Source of the DNA: an uncultured Lachnospiraceae bacterium
GTDB taxonomy: Bacteria; Bacillota; Clostridia; Lachnospirales; Lachnospiraceae
DNA: 24,529 nt
Assembly (NCBI GenBank): GCA_910589265.1
Contig: CAJUTQ010000075.1
Coordinates: 1-24,529, forward strand
Reading direction: 5' to 3'
The position numbers were made by a program, and so were the translations under genes. Positions 13,276-21,528 of this stretch are shown here, in pieces. The notes under the pieces were generated by a model. That model was given only the letters and a program-made list of their open reading frames with translations. It did not search any database and had not been told where the DNA came from. Each line of letters opens with the position of its first letter. Within the stretch, counting starts at the first letter, position 1.

Positions 13276-15438
13276 TTATAAAAAAGGAATCCAACGCATT
13301 TCCATGGGAGACATGGAAAGATGGAGCTTTCGTTCTCCATCAATATAAAGATCGGTCTCTCTAGGAGATTTACAATTATTAATGACCACAATTTTGCCTG
13401 TTTTTTCGTATACTGCAACTTCAGTGTCCACATTGGTGACATAATACTTTTTCATTTCTTTTTCTGCATGGGCAGCATAGTAAATGGAGCGAAGGAGTAT
13501 CCGACAATTTTTTGGGGAATAGGGAAGCCCTGTAAAATATACGCTTCTGCCTTTTCCATATTCATTCACAACGAGACGGCTGTAATTTCCATCCATATTT
13601 AAAATCTGATAATTTTCTCCATAAGCATAAATACGGCTTTTTCCTTCTCCAAAATCAATCTCTCCATCTACATCCTCAAGAATAAAATGGTGATTGTCCA
13701 TTTCGTTATATTTGTCTGTACTCATTGTAAAGCCCATTTCTCTATCTACTCCAAGAACATCCCTTAGCTGGAAAAACTGTCCTTCATACTGACAGGCGCT
13801 AGGCTCTCCTACACCTATAAAACCTCCTCCATTGTCAACAAACTGTCGAATTGTACAGACGATATTTTCATCTTTCCAGTTGTCCGCCCCACTCCATGAT
13901 GTATAGGCATCTCCAGCGTTAATGAGTACTTTTATTTCAGGAGGGATTCCCTTTTTTATTTCCTCAAAGGTAATGAATTCTACATCTAGAGGCATTCCAC
14001 TTAAACATTCGATGACTCCCACATAGGAATAGATTTCCCGATACCAAAGGGCATGATGGACTTGATTGGCCATCCACCTTCTTAAGTTACCCCAACAGTT
14101 TAATATGCCTACTTTAAAAGGGGCGTTATAAGCTTTTGTCCCTTGGATGTTTTCATGTATTTGGCGAAATTCATTGACCACTTTTTGAATTTGTTCAATA
14201 AAACCAGGCCATTCCTTTGCCAGTTTTAAATAGCCTCCATAGCCAATTCGGTCTAAAGGTGAGCGGAGAATAGCCCTTCTAGCTTTGATCCAGTTATCTT
14301 GTGCTTCTCCAATAGGATTGCCCCCTTCTTTAAACACGTCAGGAAAGAAATAGGGAAGGAGTCGTCCTTCTGTGTAGTTTACCCCTTGAATATCCGAAAT
14401 CATGCGTAAGGTGACCCCGTCTCCCACAGAGCCAACGACAGCATCCAGACCAATGTTTGCAAAATATTTGCCAAAGGGTTCTGTCCCAATCCAGTGATCT
14501 CCTAGGAACATCATGGCTTCTTTTCCATAACTGTGGACAATGTCTACAAGTTCTTTTGCCAGTTTGCTCACCTCTATTTGCTGAAATTCTATAAAGTCTA
14601 AAAATTCCTTTGAGGGTACTCGGAAAATGGAATTATGGTATCCTTGATCCACGATGAACTCGGGACGAAAAGCATAGCCGGCCCATTTTTCAAACTGTTC
14701 TAAAATATAAGGGCTCACACTTGCACTGTACCCAAACCATTCTACAAATTTTTCTCTTTTTTGTTCATCAAAGGTTAGTGTGAATTGATGAAAAAAGGTT
14801 GTAAAACGGACGACATCTACATCGGGATTTTCTTCACACCATTTTTTTAGTTTTTCCTTCACATATCTTTGGGTTTTCGGCTGCCTTACATCATAGGTTA
14901 ATTGATGAGGGGCAAATTTCCAATCATTAGTAATAAAATTATACATATGGACAGGGTCCCAGATCAAAAAGGCAAGAAAACTAACAGTATAGACATGGTA
15001 GGGTATGGACTTTATAATAACTTCTCCAGATGCCTCATTGTATTCCCACTGCTCAGGAGGAACAACCTTACCTGAGGTTCTGTCCATAACTTCCCACCAG
15101 CGCTTTGGGGAATCAATAGTATTCACTTTCAGCTGTTCAGTGTGAAACCCCTTCATAAGTTTTATGGAAAGGGTAGTTCCTCTAGCAGTGATCCGGTCGC
15201 TGATCAAATATTCTTGTTGAACTTCTTCGGGGTTTTCCCTGGCCCATTCATTATCTTTTCTTGTTGTGTAGTAGGTGGCGTATATTTTCACATTTTGGCT
15301 TAAAAGCTCTTTAGGCATTTGAGTTCCGTCGCAATCTCTAAAAGCATCGGCTTGTAGCAGTTCTTTTAAACGGATTGTTTCTTCAATCATGTCTACATCT
15401 GTAGGAAGTGTTAATCTTCCTTTATTTTCTTCATTCAT
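13276..15438 (-). CDS. GH112 beta-galactoside phosphorylase
   Basis: A 720-residue enzyme of glycoside hydrolase family 112. These cytoplasmic enzymes split galactosyl disaccharides with phosphate: galacto-N-biose/lacto-N-biose (from mucin or milk glycans) or galactosyl-beta-1,4-rhamnose, giving galactose 1-phosphate. The family-typical block FLGDHWIGTEPFGKYF (311-326) contains Asp314, aligned by position with the proton-donor Asp313 of the Bifidobacterium longum enzyme. Other typical segments are FFHQFTLTFDE (215-225) and a glutamine-amidotransferase-like central part (VLINAGDAYTSW, GGGFIGVGEPSA). The C-terminus is a small beta domain. Length matches the family. ATG has GGAGGT at good spacing. 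It is the last gene of the transporter operon. Which disaccharide is used cannot be decided by eye. Confidence 0.93.
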   Translation of the reverse strand: MNEENKGRLTLPTDVDMIEETIRLKELLQADAFRDCDGTQMPKELLSQNVKIYATYYTTRKDNEWARENPEEVQQEYLISDRITARGTTLSIKLMKGFHTEQLKVNTIDSPKRWWEVMDRTSGKVVPPEQWEYNEASGEVIIKSIPYHVYTVSFLAFLIWDPVHMYNFITNDWKFAPHQLTYDVRQPKTQRYVKEKLKKWCEENPDVDVVRFTTFFHQFTLTFDEQKREKFVEWFGYSASVSPYILEQFEKWAGYAFRPEFIVDQGYHNSIFRVPSKEFLDFIEFQQIEVSKLAKELVDIVHSYGKEAMMFLGDHWIGTEPFGKYFANIGLDAVVGSVGDGVTLRMISDIQGVNYTEGRLLPYFFPDVFKEGGNPIGEAQDNWIKARRAILRSPLDRIGYGGYLKLAKEWPGFIEQIQKVVNEFRQIHENIQGTKAYNAPFKVGILNCWGNLRRWMANQVHHALWYREIYSYVGVIECLSGMPLDVEFITFEEIKKGIPPEIKVLINAGDAYTSWSGADNWKDENIVCTIRQFVDNGGGFIGVGEPSACQYEGQFFQLRDVLGVDREMGFTMSTDKYNEMDNHHFILEDVDGEIDFGEGKSRIYAYGENYQILNMDGNYSRLVVNEYGKGRSVYFTGLPYSPKNCRILLRSIYYAAHAEKEMKKYYVTNVDTEVAVYEKTGKIVVINNCKSPRETDLYIDGERKLHLSMSPMEMRWIPFL

Positions 15439-15464
15439 TTTTTTGACCTCCGTTATTGGTGATA

Positions 15465-15629
15465 TTATTGGAATTGTTGATTATATTTTTTTAGAAGAAA
15501 GAGAAGTCCAGATAGTCCGGCCAACATTATGAAAAGTCCCCTAGGACCTATCTGCCTCTGCCCTAAAAGGATACATGCAATACTTGTAATGAATAGTACA
15601 AAATATAATAATAGAATACTCCATTTCAT
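15465..15629 (-). CDS. Small membrane protein, DUF6903-like
   Basis: A 54-residue protein with two membrane segments (about 4-22 and 30-46) joined by a short GQRQIGPRG turn and ending in a positively charged, Gln-rich tail. Size, the G-Q-x-x-IG-x-x-G turn, and position right after a sugar ABC permease gene agree with the DUF6903 family. Its ribosome site AGGAGG is strong and it starts 17 bases after the permease stop. It is probably translated within the operon. Function is unknown; assistance to the transporter is a guess from position. Confidence 0.75.
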   Translation of the reverse strand: MKWSILLLYFVLFITSIACILLGQRQIGPRGLFIMLAGLSGLLFLLKKYNQQFQ

Positions 15630-15645
15630 GTCTTTGGGCCTCCTT

Positions 15646-16527
15646 TTAACCTTTTAATCCTCCAAGGCTCATTCCTTGGGTTAGTTTTTTCTGAACAATG
15701 ATGTATAGAATCAATGTAGGGAGCATGACAATGACAAGTCCTGCATAAAGTTGTCCGTAATTTGCAGCTGCCTTTTGAGCCTGCATAAGCTGCATGAGTC
15801 CTACTGGCAGGGTTTTTACATCTTTTGTAAGCAATGTCATAGAAATGATATATTCATTCCAAAAAGAAAGAAAATTAAACAAAATAACTGTAATAATACT
15901 AGGGGTAGCCATAGGCAGCATAATTTTAAACATCGTTCTAAAATAACTGCTTCCATCTACATAAGCCGCTTCCTCATAGTCTTTTGGGATAGTTACAAAG
16001 AAGCCGGATAAAAGATAAATGGTAAAGGGAAGAGCCGTTGAGGCATATACAAGGGCAAGGATAAGAGGATTATTTAATAAGAAACGATTTCCCCCTAGTC
16101 TTACTAAAAAATTATCTCCTTCTACAAACATTAAAAAAATAGGAACTACAATGTAGTTTACGTTAATAAATAGGCCCCCCATGAACAAAATGTTCAAAAG
16201 CTTTCTCCCTTTAAAGGGGAATCTTGCAAGGGCATAGGCAGCAGGAAGAGACACCATAAGGAGGATGATGAGGGCCAGTGAAGTGACAAGAAGTGAATGG
16301 AAAAAATAATCGCCCATCTTTGCTTTATGAAAGGCGTCTATAAAATTTTGGAAGTACACTCCTTTAGGCATAGTCCAAGGATTTCCATAAAATTCGGAAT
16401 TTTCTTTGATGGATGCAAGAATGACCCAGGCTACAGGAATGATAATGGAGACAGCCAATGCTGACAGGGCGACAAAAATAAAAATTCTATAAAAGATATG
16501 AAAACTCATTTCTTTTTTCTTTTTCAT
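15646..16527 (-). CDS. Carbohydrate ABC transporter permease, MalG type
   Basis: A 293-residue inner-membrane permease with six predicted membrane segments. The N-terminal helix is followed by the extracytoplasmic section with FYGNPWTMPKGVYFQNFIDA, typical of MalG-like CUT1 subunits. The EAA loop that docks with the ATPase is EEAAYVDGSSYFRTMFKIMLP, with the glycine replaced by Val-Asp-Gly as common in this group. GGGAGG precedes ATG 16527, and the partner permease ends 11 bases earlier. With the MalF-type subunit and the solute-binding protein it forms the importer; no ATPase gene is in the operon, so it must borrow a shared MsmK-like ATPase. Confidence 0.93.
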   Translation of the reverse strand: MKKKKEMSFHIFYRIFIFVALSALAVSIIIPVAWVILASIKENSEFYGNPWTMPKGVYFQNFIDAFHKAKMGDYFFHSLLVTSLALIILLMVSLPAAYALARFPFKGRKLLNILFMGGLFINVNYIVVPIFLMFVEGDNFLVRLGGNRFLLNNPLILALVYASTALPFTIYLLSGFFVTIPKDYEEAAYVDGSSYFRTMFKIMLPMATPSIITVILFNFLSFWNEYIISMTLLTKDVKTLPVGLMQLMQAQKAAANYGQLYAGLVIVMLPTLILYIIVQKKLTQGMSLGGLKG

Positions 16528-16538
16528 AAAAAACCTCC

Positions 16539-17432
16539 CTAAAATTCCAGATGCTCTCTTTTTGTTACAAAGTGGATAATTCCTGATAAGCCAAAAGAGA
16601 ATAAAAATACAATAACACCGATTGCCATACCATAGCCGTAAGAGGAATTCGTGTATGCCTGTTTATACATGTAACTTAAAAATACTTCTGTAGCCCCATC
16701 TGGTCCGCCATTTGTAAGAGCTTTTACAAAAAGAAAACTTAAATTGATAGAACTTATGACAAAGAATGTCAAGGTAGTCCTTATATTGGTCCATATGAGA
16801 GGAAGAGTGATAGAAAAAAACTGGCGTATTTTTCCTGCTCCTTCTAAACTTGCAGACTCATAAAGACTTTCTGGCACATGGGACATACTGGCCATATAGA
16901 TAACCATATAATAGCCAATTGCCTGCCAAATCATAGCAATAGCCAAACTGTAAATGACCAAGTTTTGGTTTCCAAGCCAAAGGATAGGAGTGCCTGTCTC
17001 TTTTATAAAAATAGAAAGAATGCTATTCAAAAGGCCGTTTGCAGGATCATAAATTGCGGAAAAGACAGCGGAAATAACAACGACAGATAAAATATTTGGA
17101 ATATAAAATATAATTCTAAAAAAGTTTTCTCCTTTAATACGTTCCCTGGAAAGGATAGCCGCAAAAATAAGGGAAAGGGACATAGTTACAATTGTAACTA
17201 GGACAATGAGGAGTATGGTGTTTTGGAAAGAGCGAAAAAAATTCATGTCTTCCATTAAAATCTTAAAATTATTGAGACCTACAAATTCCTTTTTATTGGA
17301 ATATCCGCCCCATTTATAGAGGGACATTTTAAATACCTGAAAGGTAGGAAGGAGCATAAAAAGAATATATAGTATAAGTGCTGGAGTTATGCATAGCCCA
17401 ATAAAAATTTTTCTTGCCCTGCCCTTTTTCAC
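16539..17432 (-). CDS. Carbohydrate ABC transporter permease, MalF type
   Basis: A 297-residue permease with six membrane segments. The EAA loop ESASLEGAGKIRQFFSITLP matches the CUT1 MalF/UgpA consensus EAAxxDGAxxxxxFxxITLP. I choose GTG 17430-17432 because GGAGGT lies seven bases upstream. ATG 17445-17447 overlaps the ribosome site, and a still earlier frame start would run into the hairpin between this gene and the binding protein. It pairs with the MalG-type subunit to form the membrane channel for the disaccharide handled by the GH112 enzyme. Confidence 0.92.
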   Translation of the reverse strand: MKKGRARKIFIGLCITPALILYILFMLLPTFQVFKMSLYKWGGYSNKKEFVGLNNFKILMEDMNFFRSFQNTILLIVLVTIVTMSLSLIFAAILSRERIKGENFFRIIFYIPNILSVVVISAVFSAIYDPANGLLNSILSIFIKETGTPILWLGNQNLVIYSLAIAMIWQAIGYYMVIYMASMSHVPESLYESASLEGAGKIRQFFSITLPLIWTNIRTTLTFFVISSINLSFLFVKALTNGGPDGATEVFLSYMYKQAYTNSSYGYGMAIGVIVFLFSFGLSGIIHFVTKREHLEF

Positions 17433-17473
17433 ATTGTATACCTCCATTCTATAATTGGAGCAATGGAATGATA

Positions 17474-17508
17474 AAAGTCTTCCAAAGGCAAAAACCTTTG
17501 GAGACTTT
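17474..17508 (-). terminator. Intra-operon stem-loop after binding-protein gene
   Basis: A 14-bp stem with one bulged base: AAAGTCT-CCAAAGG (17508 to 17495 on the minus strand) against CCTTTGG-A-AGACTTT, with a 6-base loop, followed by TTATCATT. It sits just after the solute-binding protein stop and before the permease. It probably acts as a partial terminator or 3' stabiliser, giving more binding protein than permease. Confidence 0.7.
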
Positions 17509-17519
17509 ATCAAGTCCGT

Positions 17520-18887
17520 TTATTCCATTGCTTCTCTTAACTTATCGCTAACTTCTTCTACAGATGTCTGCCATTGGTCCACCGTTTTATCACCACTGAC
17601 AATACTATTTACCGTTCCAAATAAAGTATCTGCCATGGATACGCCTTCAACGGGAGCAGTAGCAGCAAATCCTCCCATTACAACATTTGCGCCATTATCA
17701 TAGACACTATAAAAAAGTTTATTGTCATCTGTAAGGTAATTACTAATGCCAACAATAGGCTGAATGGCAGGAGAGGCAGAGGCTGCAAAGATTTTTCCTG
17801 CTTCATCAGAATACATGTAGGCTACAAATTCTTTTGCCAGATCCTGGTTTTTGGCGGCAGCAGGAATCCACATTTGCTCAAAGAAACAAAAGGAATAGCC
17901 AGACTCCCCTGCATTTACTGCAGGAATGGGCATAAAGCCCCAGGAAAATCCTTCAGCTCTTGGTGCGTTAGCCATTTCTCCAGGAAGCCAAGTACCGTTT
18001 GGACAGAAGATGGCCTTGTTGTCAAGAATGAGCTGTTGATTTTTTGTAAAGTTATCATCATTGGCATTGGCAACCGTTGTTTCTTCTGTGTAGGTGGCTA
18101 GTTTGCCAATGATCTGGAAAACTTTAGAAGCATTCTCGCTTTCCCAAATACCATCCTCATAAGTCATACAACGGTTAAAGAAATCTATTCCTCCTGCGGA
18201 AGCGAGAACGGCATAGGTAAAGGCATCAAAATATCCAGTAGTAGGGTATGTAAATAAGGAAATTCCATCTTTGGCAGCCTCGTCGCCTAAAGCCCACATG
18301 TCTTCCCATGTAGTAGGAAGAGACCATCCTTTTTCTTCAAAAAGTCCAGCGTTATAAAACAAGCCACAAGGACCATAGAACATAGGGGCATAATAAGTTA
18401 TGCCATCTCCATAAGGATTTGTGGCCAAAGTGTCAAGAAAACCAGGAACTATTTTATCTTTCACTTTCACCTCTTCTCCAGGTACCATCATGTCAAGAAC
18501 GTCTGTTAAAGGAAGAAGGGCTTTTTCCTTTGTTAAAGTTTCTGTCAGTCCTGCTTCACGTCCTGTTGCAAGGTGTACAACATCTGGATAATCACCTGCT
18601 TTCATGCCAGGGCTAATCACGTCTTCAATTTTTTTATCAATGGTAAGTTCCACAGTAACACCAGGATGGGACGTTTCAAAGGCGGCAACCACGTCCGTCC
18701 ACATATCCGTTCCATATCCTCCTTCAAATACAGCTACCCTCAGCACTTGTTCCAGTGTAGATTCTTCTTTGGTCAAGGCCTCTTTTTGACTACTTGCATT
18801 TTCACTATCTGAATTACTGCATCCTGCTAAAAGGCAAATGGTCATGGAGCCTGTGAGTAAAAGGGAGACACCTTTTTTTCGTTTCAT
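17520..18887 (-). CDS. Extracellular sugar-binding lipoprotein (CUT1 ABC)
   Basis: A 455-residue secreted lipoprotein. The signal MKRKKGVSLLLTGSMTICLL ends at a lipobox LLAGC with lipidated Cys23, followed by a Ser/Asn/Glu-rich linker and then the mature bacterial type 1 solute-binding fold (segments VAVFEGGYGTDMW, FETSHPGVTVELT, TTWEDMWALGDEA). ATG 18885-18887 has GGAGGG six bases upstream; an in-frame ATG ten codons earlier has no such site. It captures the oligosaccharide outside the membrane and delivers it to the two permeases. It is the first gene of the operon, with a promoter at 18998-19027. Confidence 0.93.
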   Translation of the reverse strand: MKRKKGVSLLLTGSMTICLLAGCSNSDSENASSQKEALTKEESTLEQVLRVAVFEGGYGTDMWTDVVAAFETSHPGVTVELTIDKKIEDVISPGMKAGDYPDVVHLATGREAGLTETLTKEKALLPLTDVLDMMVPGEEVKVKDKIVPGFLDTLATNPYGDGITYYAPMFYGPCGLFYNAGLFEEKGWSLPTTWEDMWALGDEAAKDGISLFTYPTTGYFDAFTYAVLASAGGIDFFNRCMTYEDGIWESENASKVFQIIGKLATYTEETTVANANDDNFTKNQQLILDNKAIFCPNGTWLPGEMANAPRAEGFSWGFMPIPAVNAGESGYSFCFFEQMWIPAAAKNQDLAKEFVAYMYSDEAGKIFAASASPAIQPIVGISNYLTDDNKLFYSVYDNGANVVMGGFAATAPVEGVSMADTLFGTVNSIVSGDKTVDQWQTSVEEVSDKLREAME

Positions 18888-18927
18888 AATAACCCTCCAT
18901 TCTGAACATATTTCCACATGTTATTTC

Positions 18928-18977
18928 TGCGACATCAAAATAAATACAAAAAGCACATAGCTCATTTACTTGTCGCA
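18928..18977 (-). promoter_or_regulatory. Candidate operator in sugar-operon leader
   Basis: Inverted repeats TGCGACA (18928-18934) and TGTCGCA (18971-18977), separated by 36 bases, lie between the transcription start and the binding-protein gene. They may be binding sites for the divergent AraC-type regulator or a long-range stem in the leader. Confidence 0.4.
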
Positions 18978-18997
18978 AGCTCTTTTATTGTGGCTTT

Positions 18998-19027
18998 AGT
19001 ATAAAAGAGAAGCATCAAAAGAATCAA
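18998..19027 (-). promoter_or_regulatory. Promoter of the sugar transport/GH112 operon
   Basis: Minus strand TTGATT (19022-19027), an 18-base spacer, and TATACT (18998-19003). The leader to the binding-protein ATG is about 105 bases. Hexamers are near but not at consensus, as expected for an activated promoter. No clear catabolite-control (cre) box was seen. Confidence 0.55.
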
Positions 19028-19253
19028 TCTTATTATTGCTTCTTTTTTTATATATATTGCTTTATGCATAATTTTTTATATTTTACTATTTTTAAAAATT
19101 TATTTATATAAATATAACATATAAAAGCTAGTTAAAAGTAGTATTATTATTTAAATTGCAAAAAAAAGAAAAGAGGTTCCCATTTTTTATTTTTCCAGTT
19201 TGTATGTTATGTGGATATAAAAATTTATATATTTTGCAGCATTTTCTTCATTA
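19028..19253. other. AT-rich divergent intergenic core
   Basis: Part of the 478-base gap between the divergent binding-protein and AraC genes. It is extremely AT-rich (TATATA and A/T tracts) and probably curved. It contains no gene. It separates the two facing promoters by about 230 bases. Confidence 0.5.
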
Positions 19254-19282
19254 TAGACAATATATATAAATTTTGCTATAGT
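19254..19282 (+). promoter_or_regulatory. Promoter of the AraC-type regulator
   Basis: TAGACA (19254-19259), a 17-base spacer, and TATAGT (19277-19282), each one base off consensus, about 85 bases before the regulator's ATG. Confidence 0.65.
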
Positions 19283-19365
19283 AAATCTATTATCATGTAA
19301 GTCTAATAGTTTGTAGGTATCCCTTGAACAACCTAAATACATTATACAAGGAGGGACTAAGCATT

Positions 19366-20232
19366 ATGGGAAATACAAGGCATCGTTTTGAAAATATAAG
19401 ATATTCATTATTTGAAAAATCAAGACTTTTATATGTGTCAACATCAAAATATGAAGGAGACTGGCAAAGCATCCTTCATTCCCATCCTTTTAGCGAGTTG
19501 TTTTATGTTGTAAAGGGAAATGGTTTGTTTGTGGCAGAGGGAAAGGAGTTTCCTGTAGAAAAAAATGATATGGTCATTATCAATCCCCTTGTGGAACATA
19601 CAGAAAAGTCATGGAATACTTCTCCTTTGGAATATATTGTCTTAGGGATTGAGGGGCTTTCCTTTTCTTTTGAAAAGATTGCTTGTACTAAGGAAGGGGT
19701 TTCCATGAATACTGCTTATGCTCCAGTGTATAAATATAATATGTGCAACTCCAATGTTTATGCTTATTTGAATATTATGTTAGAGGAAATTTCCCATAAG
19801 GAAGCCAATTATGAAGTAGTATGCCAGAATATTTTGGAGGTTCTTCTAACTTGTATGCTGCGTAATAGTCATCTTACAATTATTCAGGACAGACAAATGA
19901 TCTTAAACAGAGAGTGCGCCCAGATCAAGAATTACTTAGATTCTAATTATTCGGAAAATATTACATTGGATACATTGGCAGCTTTAACTCATCTGAACAA
20001 ATACTATATGGCCCATGCCTTTACAAAATATGCAGGGCTGTCTCCCATCCGTTATCTTATTCAAAAAAGAATACAAGAAGGAAAATTTTTATTAGAATCT
20101 ACAAGCCATTCTATTGCACAAATTTCTGCAATGCTGGGATTTTCCTCCCAGTCTTATTTTGCCCAGGCATTTAAAAAGGCTACAGGAAAGACGCCTATCC
20201 AATACAGGGATGAGTTTTCCAACATCTCTTAG
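19366..20232 (+). CDS. AraC family transcriptional regulator
   Basis: A 288-residue DNA-binding regulator. The N-terminal half is a cupin sensor domain (HSHPFSELFYVVKGNG and the following beta strands) that likely binds the sugar. The C-terminal 100 residues hold two helix-turn-helix units: ITLDTLAALTHLNKYYMAHAF with AGLSPIRYL, then SIAQISAMLGFSSQSYFAQAF and KATGKTPIQYR, the AraC signature. ATG 19366 is preferred: AAGGAGGG lies upstream at 19349-19356, although spacing is long. An earlier in-frame TTG at 19324 lies before that ribosome site. It is divergent from the sugar-transport operon, so it probably activates that operon when its disaccharide is present. Confidence 0.92.
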   Translation: MGNTRHRFENIRYSLFEKSRLLYVSTSKYEGDWQSILHSHPFSELFYVVKGNGLFVAEGKEFPVEKNDMVIINPLVEHTEKSWNTSPLEYIVLGIEGLSFSFEKIACTKEGVSMNTAYAPVYKYNMCNSNVYAYLNIMLEEISHKEANYEVVCQNILEVLLTCMLRNSHLTIIQDRQMILNRECAQIKNYLDSNYSENITLDTLAALTHLNKYYMAHAFTKYAGLSPIRYLIQKRIQEGKFLLESTSHSIAQISAMLGFSSQSYFAQAFKKATGKTPIQYRDEFSNIS

Positions 20233-20281
20233 AATCATATGATAACTGCCAATGCTTAGGCAGCTGGCAAAAATTCCAGAT

Positions 20282-20323
20282 AAAGGCCCATAAAACATCA
20301 ATGTAAACCAGGGTCTTTTTTAT
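20282..20323 (+). terminator. Probable terminator after AraC gene
   Basis: Stem AAAGGCCC (20282-20289) with GGGTCTTT (20311-20318), including one G-T pair, with a 21-base loop and a T-run (TTTTTTATTT). Long loop, so moderate strength. Confidence 0.45.
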
Positions 20324-20417
20324 TTGTAAAAGGTGGAATTACTTTCAGATTATAGGTGAAAAGTATAGGATTATCAGCCTAAATTCTTATTAAAAGTTTA
20401 ATTATTTCTAAAGTCTA

Positions 20418-20447
20418 TTGACAAAATAATATTATACAACATATAAT
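20418..20447 (+). promoter_or_regulatory. Consensus promoter of the PadR operon
   Basis: Perfect TTGACA (20418-20423) and perfect TATAAT (20442-20447) with an 18-base spacer. The strong hexamers fit a promoter held down by a repressor. Confidence 0.85.
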
Positions 20448-20482
20448 ATGAGCAAGAAGTAATATTATACAGAATATAATAT
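20429..20482 (+). promoter_or_regulatory. Twin palindromic PadR operators
   Basis: Two copies of ATATTATA-N5-TATAATAT, at 20429-20449 and 20462-20482, starting 33 bases apart (about three DNA turns). The first covers the spacer and -10; the second lies just after the transcription start. Identical half-sites and position strongly suggest autorepression by the PadR protein encoded next. Confidence 0.8.
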
Positions 20483-20521
20483 TAGATAAAAAATATTTAT
20501 CCTAGAAAAGGGAGTGATAGC

Positions 20522-20845
20522 ATGGTCTTTAACACGGGTGCGGCCTTACTGGACGCCATAGTATTAGCAGTTGTCATTCGAGAACCAGAAGGAACCTATG
20601 GCTATAAAATAACCCAAGAGGTTCGCGACGTACTGGAGATATCAGAATCTACCTTATATCCTGTGCTGCGCAGGCTCCAGAGGGATGACTGCCTGGAAGT
20701 TTATGACATGGAATATGGGGGAAGGAACCGGCGCTATTATAAAGTGACAGAAAAAGGGAACATACAGCTTGGCTTATATAAGGCTGAGTGGCGGAATTAT
20801 TCAACCAAAATTTCAACGATGTTTGAGGGAGGTTGCGCAGGATGA
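20522..20845 (+). CDS. PadR family transcriptional regulator
   Basis: A 107-residue winged-helix repressor. The order is typical: an N-terminal helix (LLDAIVLAVVIREPEGTYGYKI), a recognition region (ISESTLYPVLRRLQRDDCLEVY) and the wing GGRNRRYYKVTEKG. There is a short C-terminal dimerisation helix. AAGGGAGTG lies about ten bases before ATG 20522. It overlaps the next gene by the sequence ATGA, and the twin palindromes on its promoter are probably its own operators. Small PadR proteins of this kind often respond to envelope-active compounds; the signal here is unknown. Confidence 0.93.
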   Translation: MVFNTGAALLDAIVLAVVIREPEGTYGYKITQEVRDVLEISESTLYPVLRRLQRDDCLEVYDMEYGGRNRRYYKVTEKGNIQLGLYKAEWRNYSTKISTMFEGGCAG

Positions 20846-21528
20846 AGCGGAAGGAATTTATGGAGCGCTTAGAAATGTTATTATATGATGTTCAGGAAGA
20901 GGAAAGAAAAGAGGCGCTTTGCTTTTATAATGATTATTTTGATGACGCAGGAGAGGAAAATGAGGATGAGGTTATTCGGGAATTAGAAAGCCCGGAAAAA
21001 GTTGTTGCTATGATTAAAACAGGTTTATTGGAAAAAGAAAACATGTCTGGAGAGTATTCAGAAAGGGGATACAAGGATCAGAGGTTTGAAAGTTCCTATC
21101 CTTTACAAAGCAAGATAGAGGAAGAAAAGAATGATGAAAGACAGTATGGAAGAGGAGATATGGGAAAACTTGTTCTAATTATTCTTCTGGGAGTTTTCAT
21201 AAGTCCCTTAGTTTTTGCTGTTGCAGGGAGTATTTTAGGAGGATTGGCAACAGTACTTTTAACAGCGGCTGGGATTGTTTTAGGAAGTGCTGTTTTAACT
21301 GTGGTTTTGCTACTAACAGGTTGCATTCTTTTTGGAATAGGAATTGTTTCAGTATTTTCCGACCCTTTTTTAGGGATACTTCTTATAGGGGTTGGATTGT
21401 TTATATTTGGGCTGGGATTGTTTTTCTTATGGCTTACCGTCTGGATATGCGGATCAGCTGTTCCAAAATGTGCAGCAGTATTTAGAAGAGGGATAGGGAG
21501 TTTGTGGAATAGGAGGAAGACAGCATGA
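20842..21528 (+). CDS. DUF1700 (HAAS-domain) membrane protein
   Basis: A 228-residue protein. The first 65 residues are the helical HAAS/DUF1700 domain (KEFMERLEMLLYDVQEEERKE... with VIRELESPEKVVAMI), usually found with PadR regulators. A charged linker follows, then four or so membrane segments from about residue 110 to 210 (LVLIILLGVFISPLVFAVAG onward), very rich in Gly, Leu and Val. The start is ATG within the ATGA overlap with the PadR stop; GGGAGGT precedes it. It overlaps the next gene by ATGA. It probably senses or transmits an envelope signal in partnership with PadR; the mechanism is not shown by sequence. Confidence 0.9.
   Translation: MKRKEFMERLEMLLYDVQEEERKEALCFYNDYFDDAGEENEDEVIRELESPEKVVAMIKTGLLEKENMSGEYSERGYKDQRFESSYPLQSKIEEEKNDERQYGRGDMGKLVLIILLGVFISPLVFAVAGSILGGLATVLLTAAGIVLGSAVLTVVLLLTGCILFGIGIVSVFSDPFLGILLIGVGLFIFGLGLFFLWLTVWICGSAVPKCAAVFRRGIGSLWNRRKTA

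Noticed and set aside
17433..17513. Longer N-terminus for the MalF-type permease
   Set aside because: The extension covers the hairpin and the ribosome site, and the family starts near GTG 17432.
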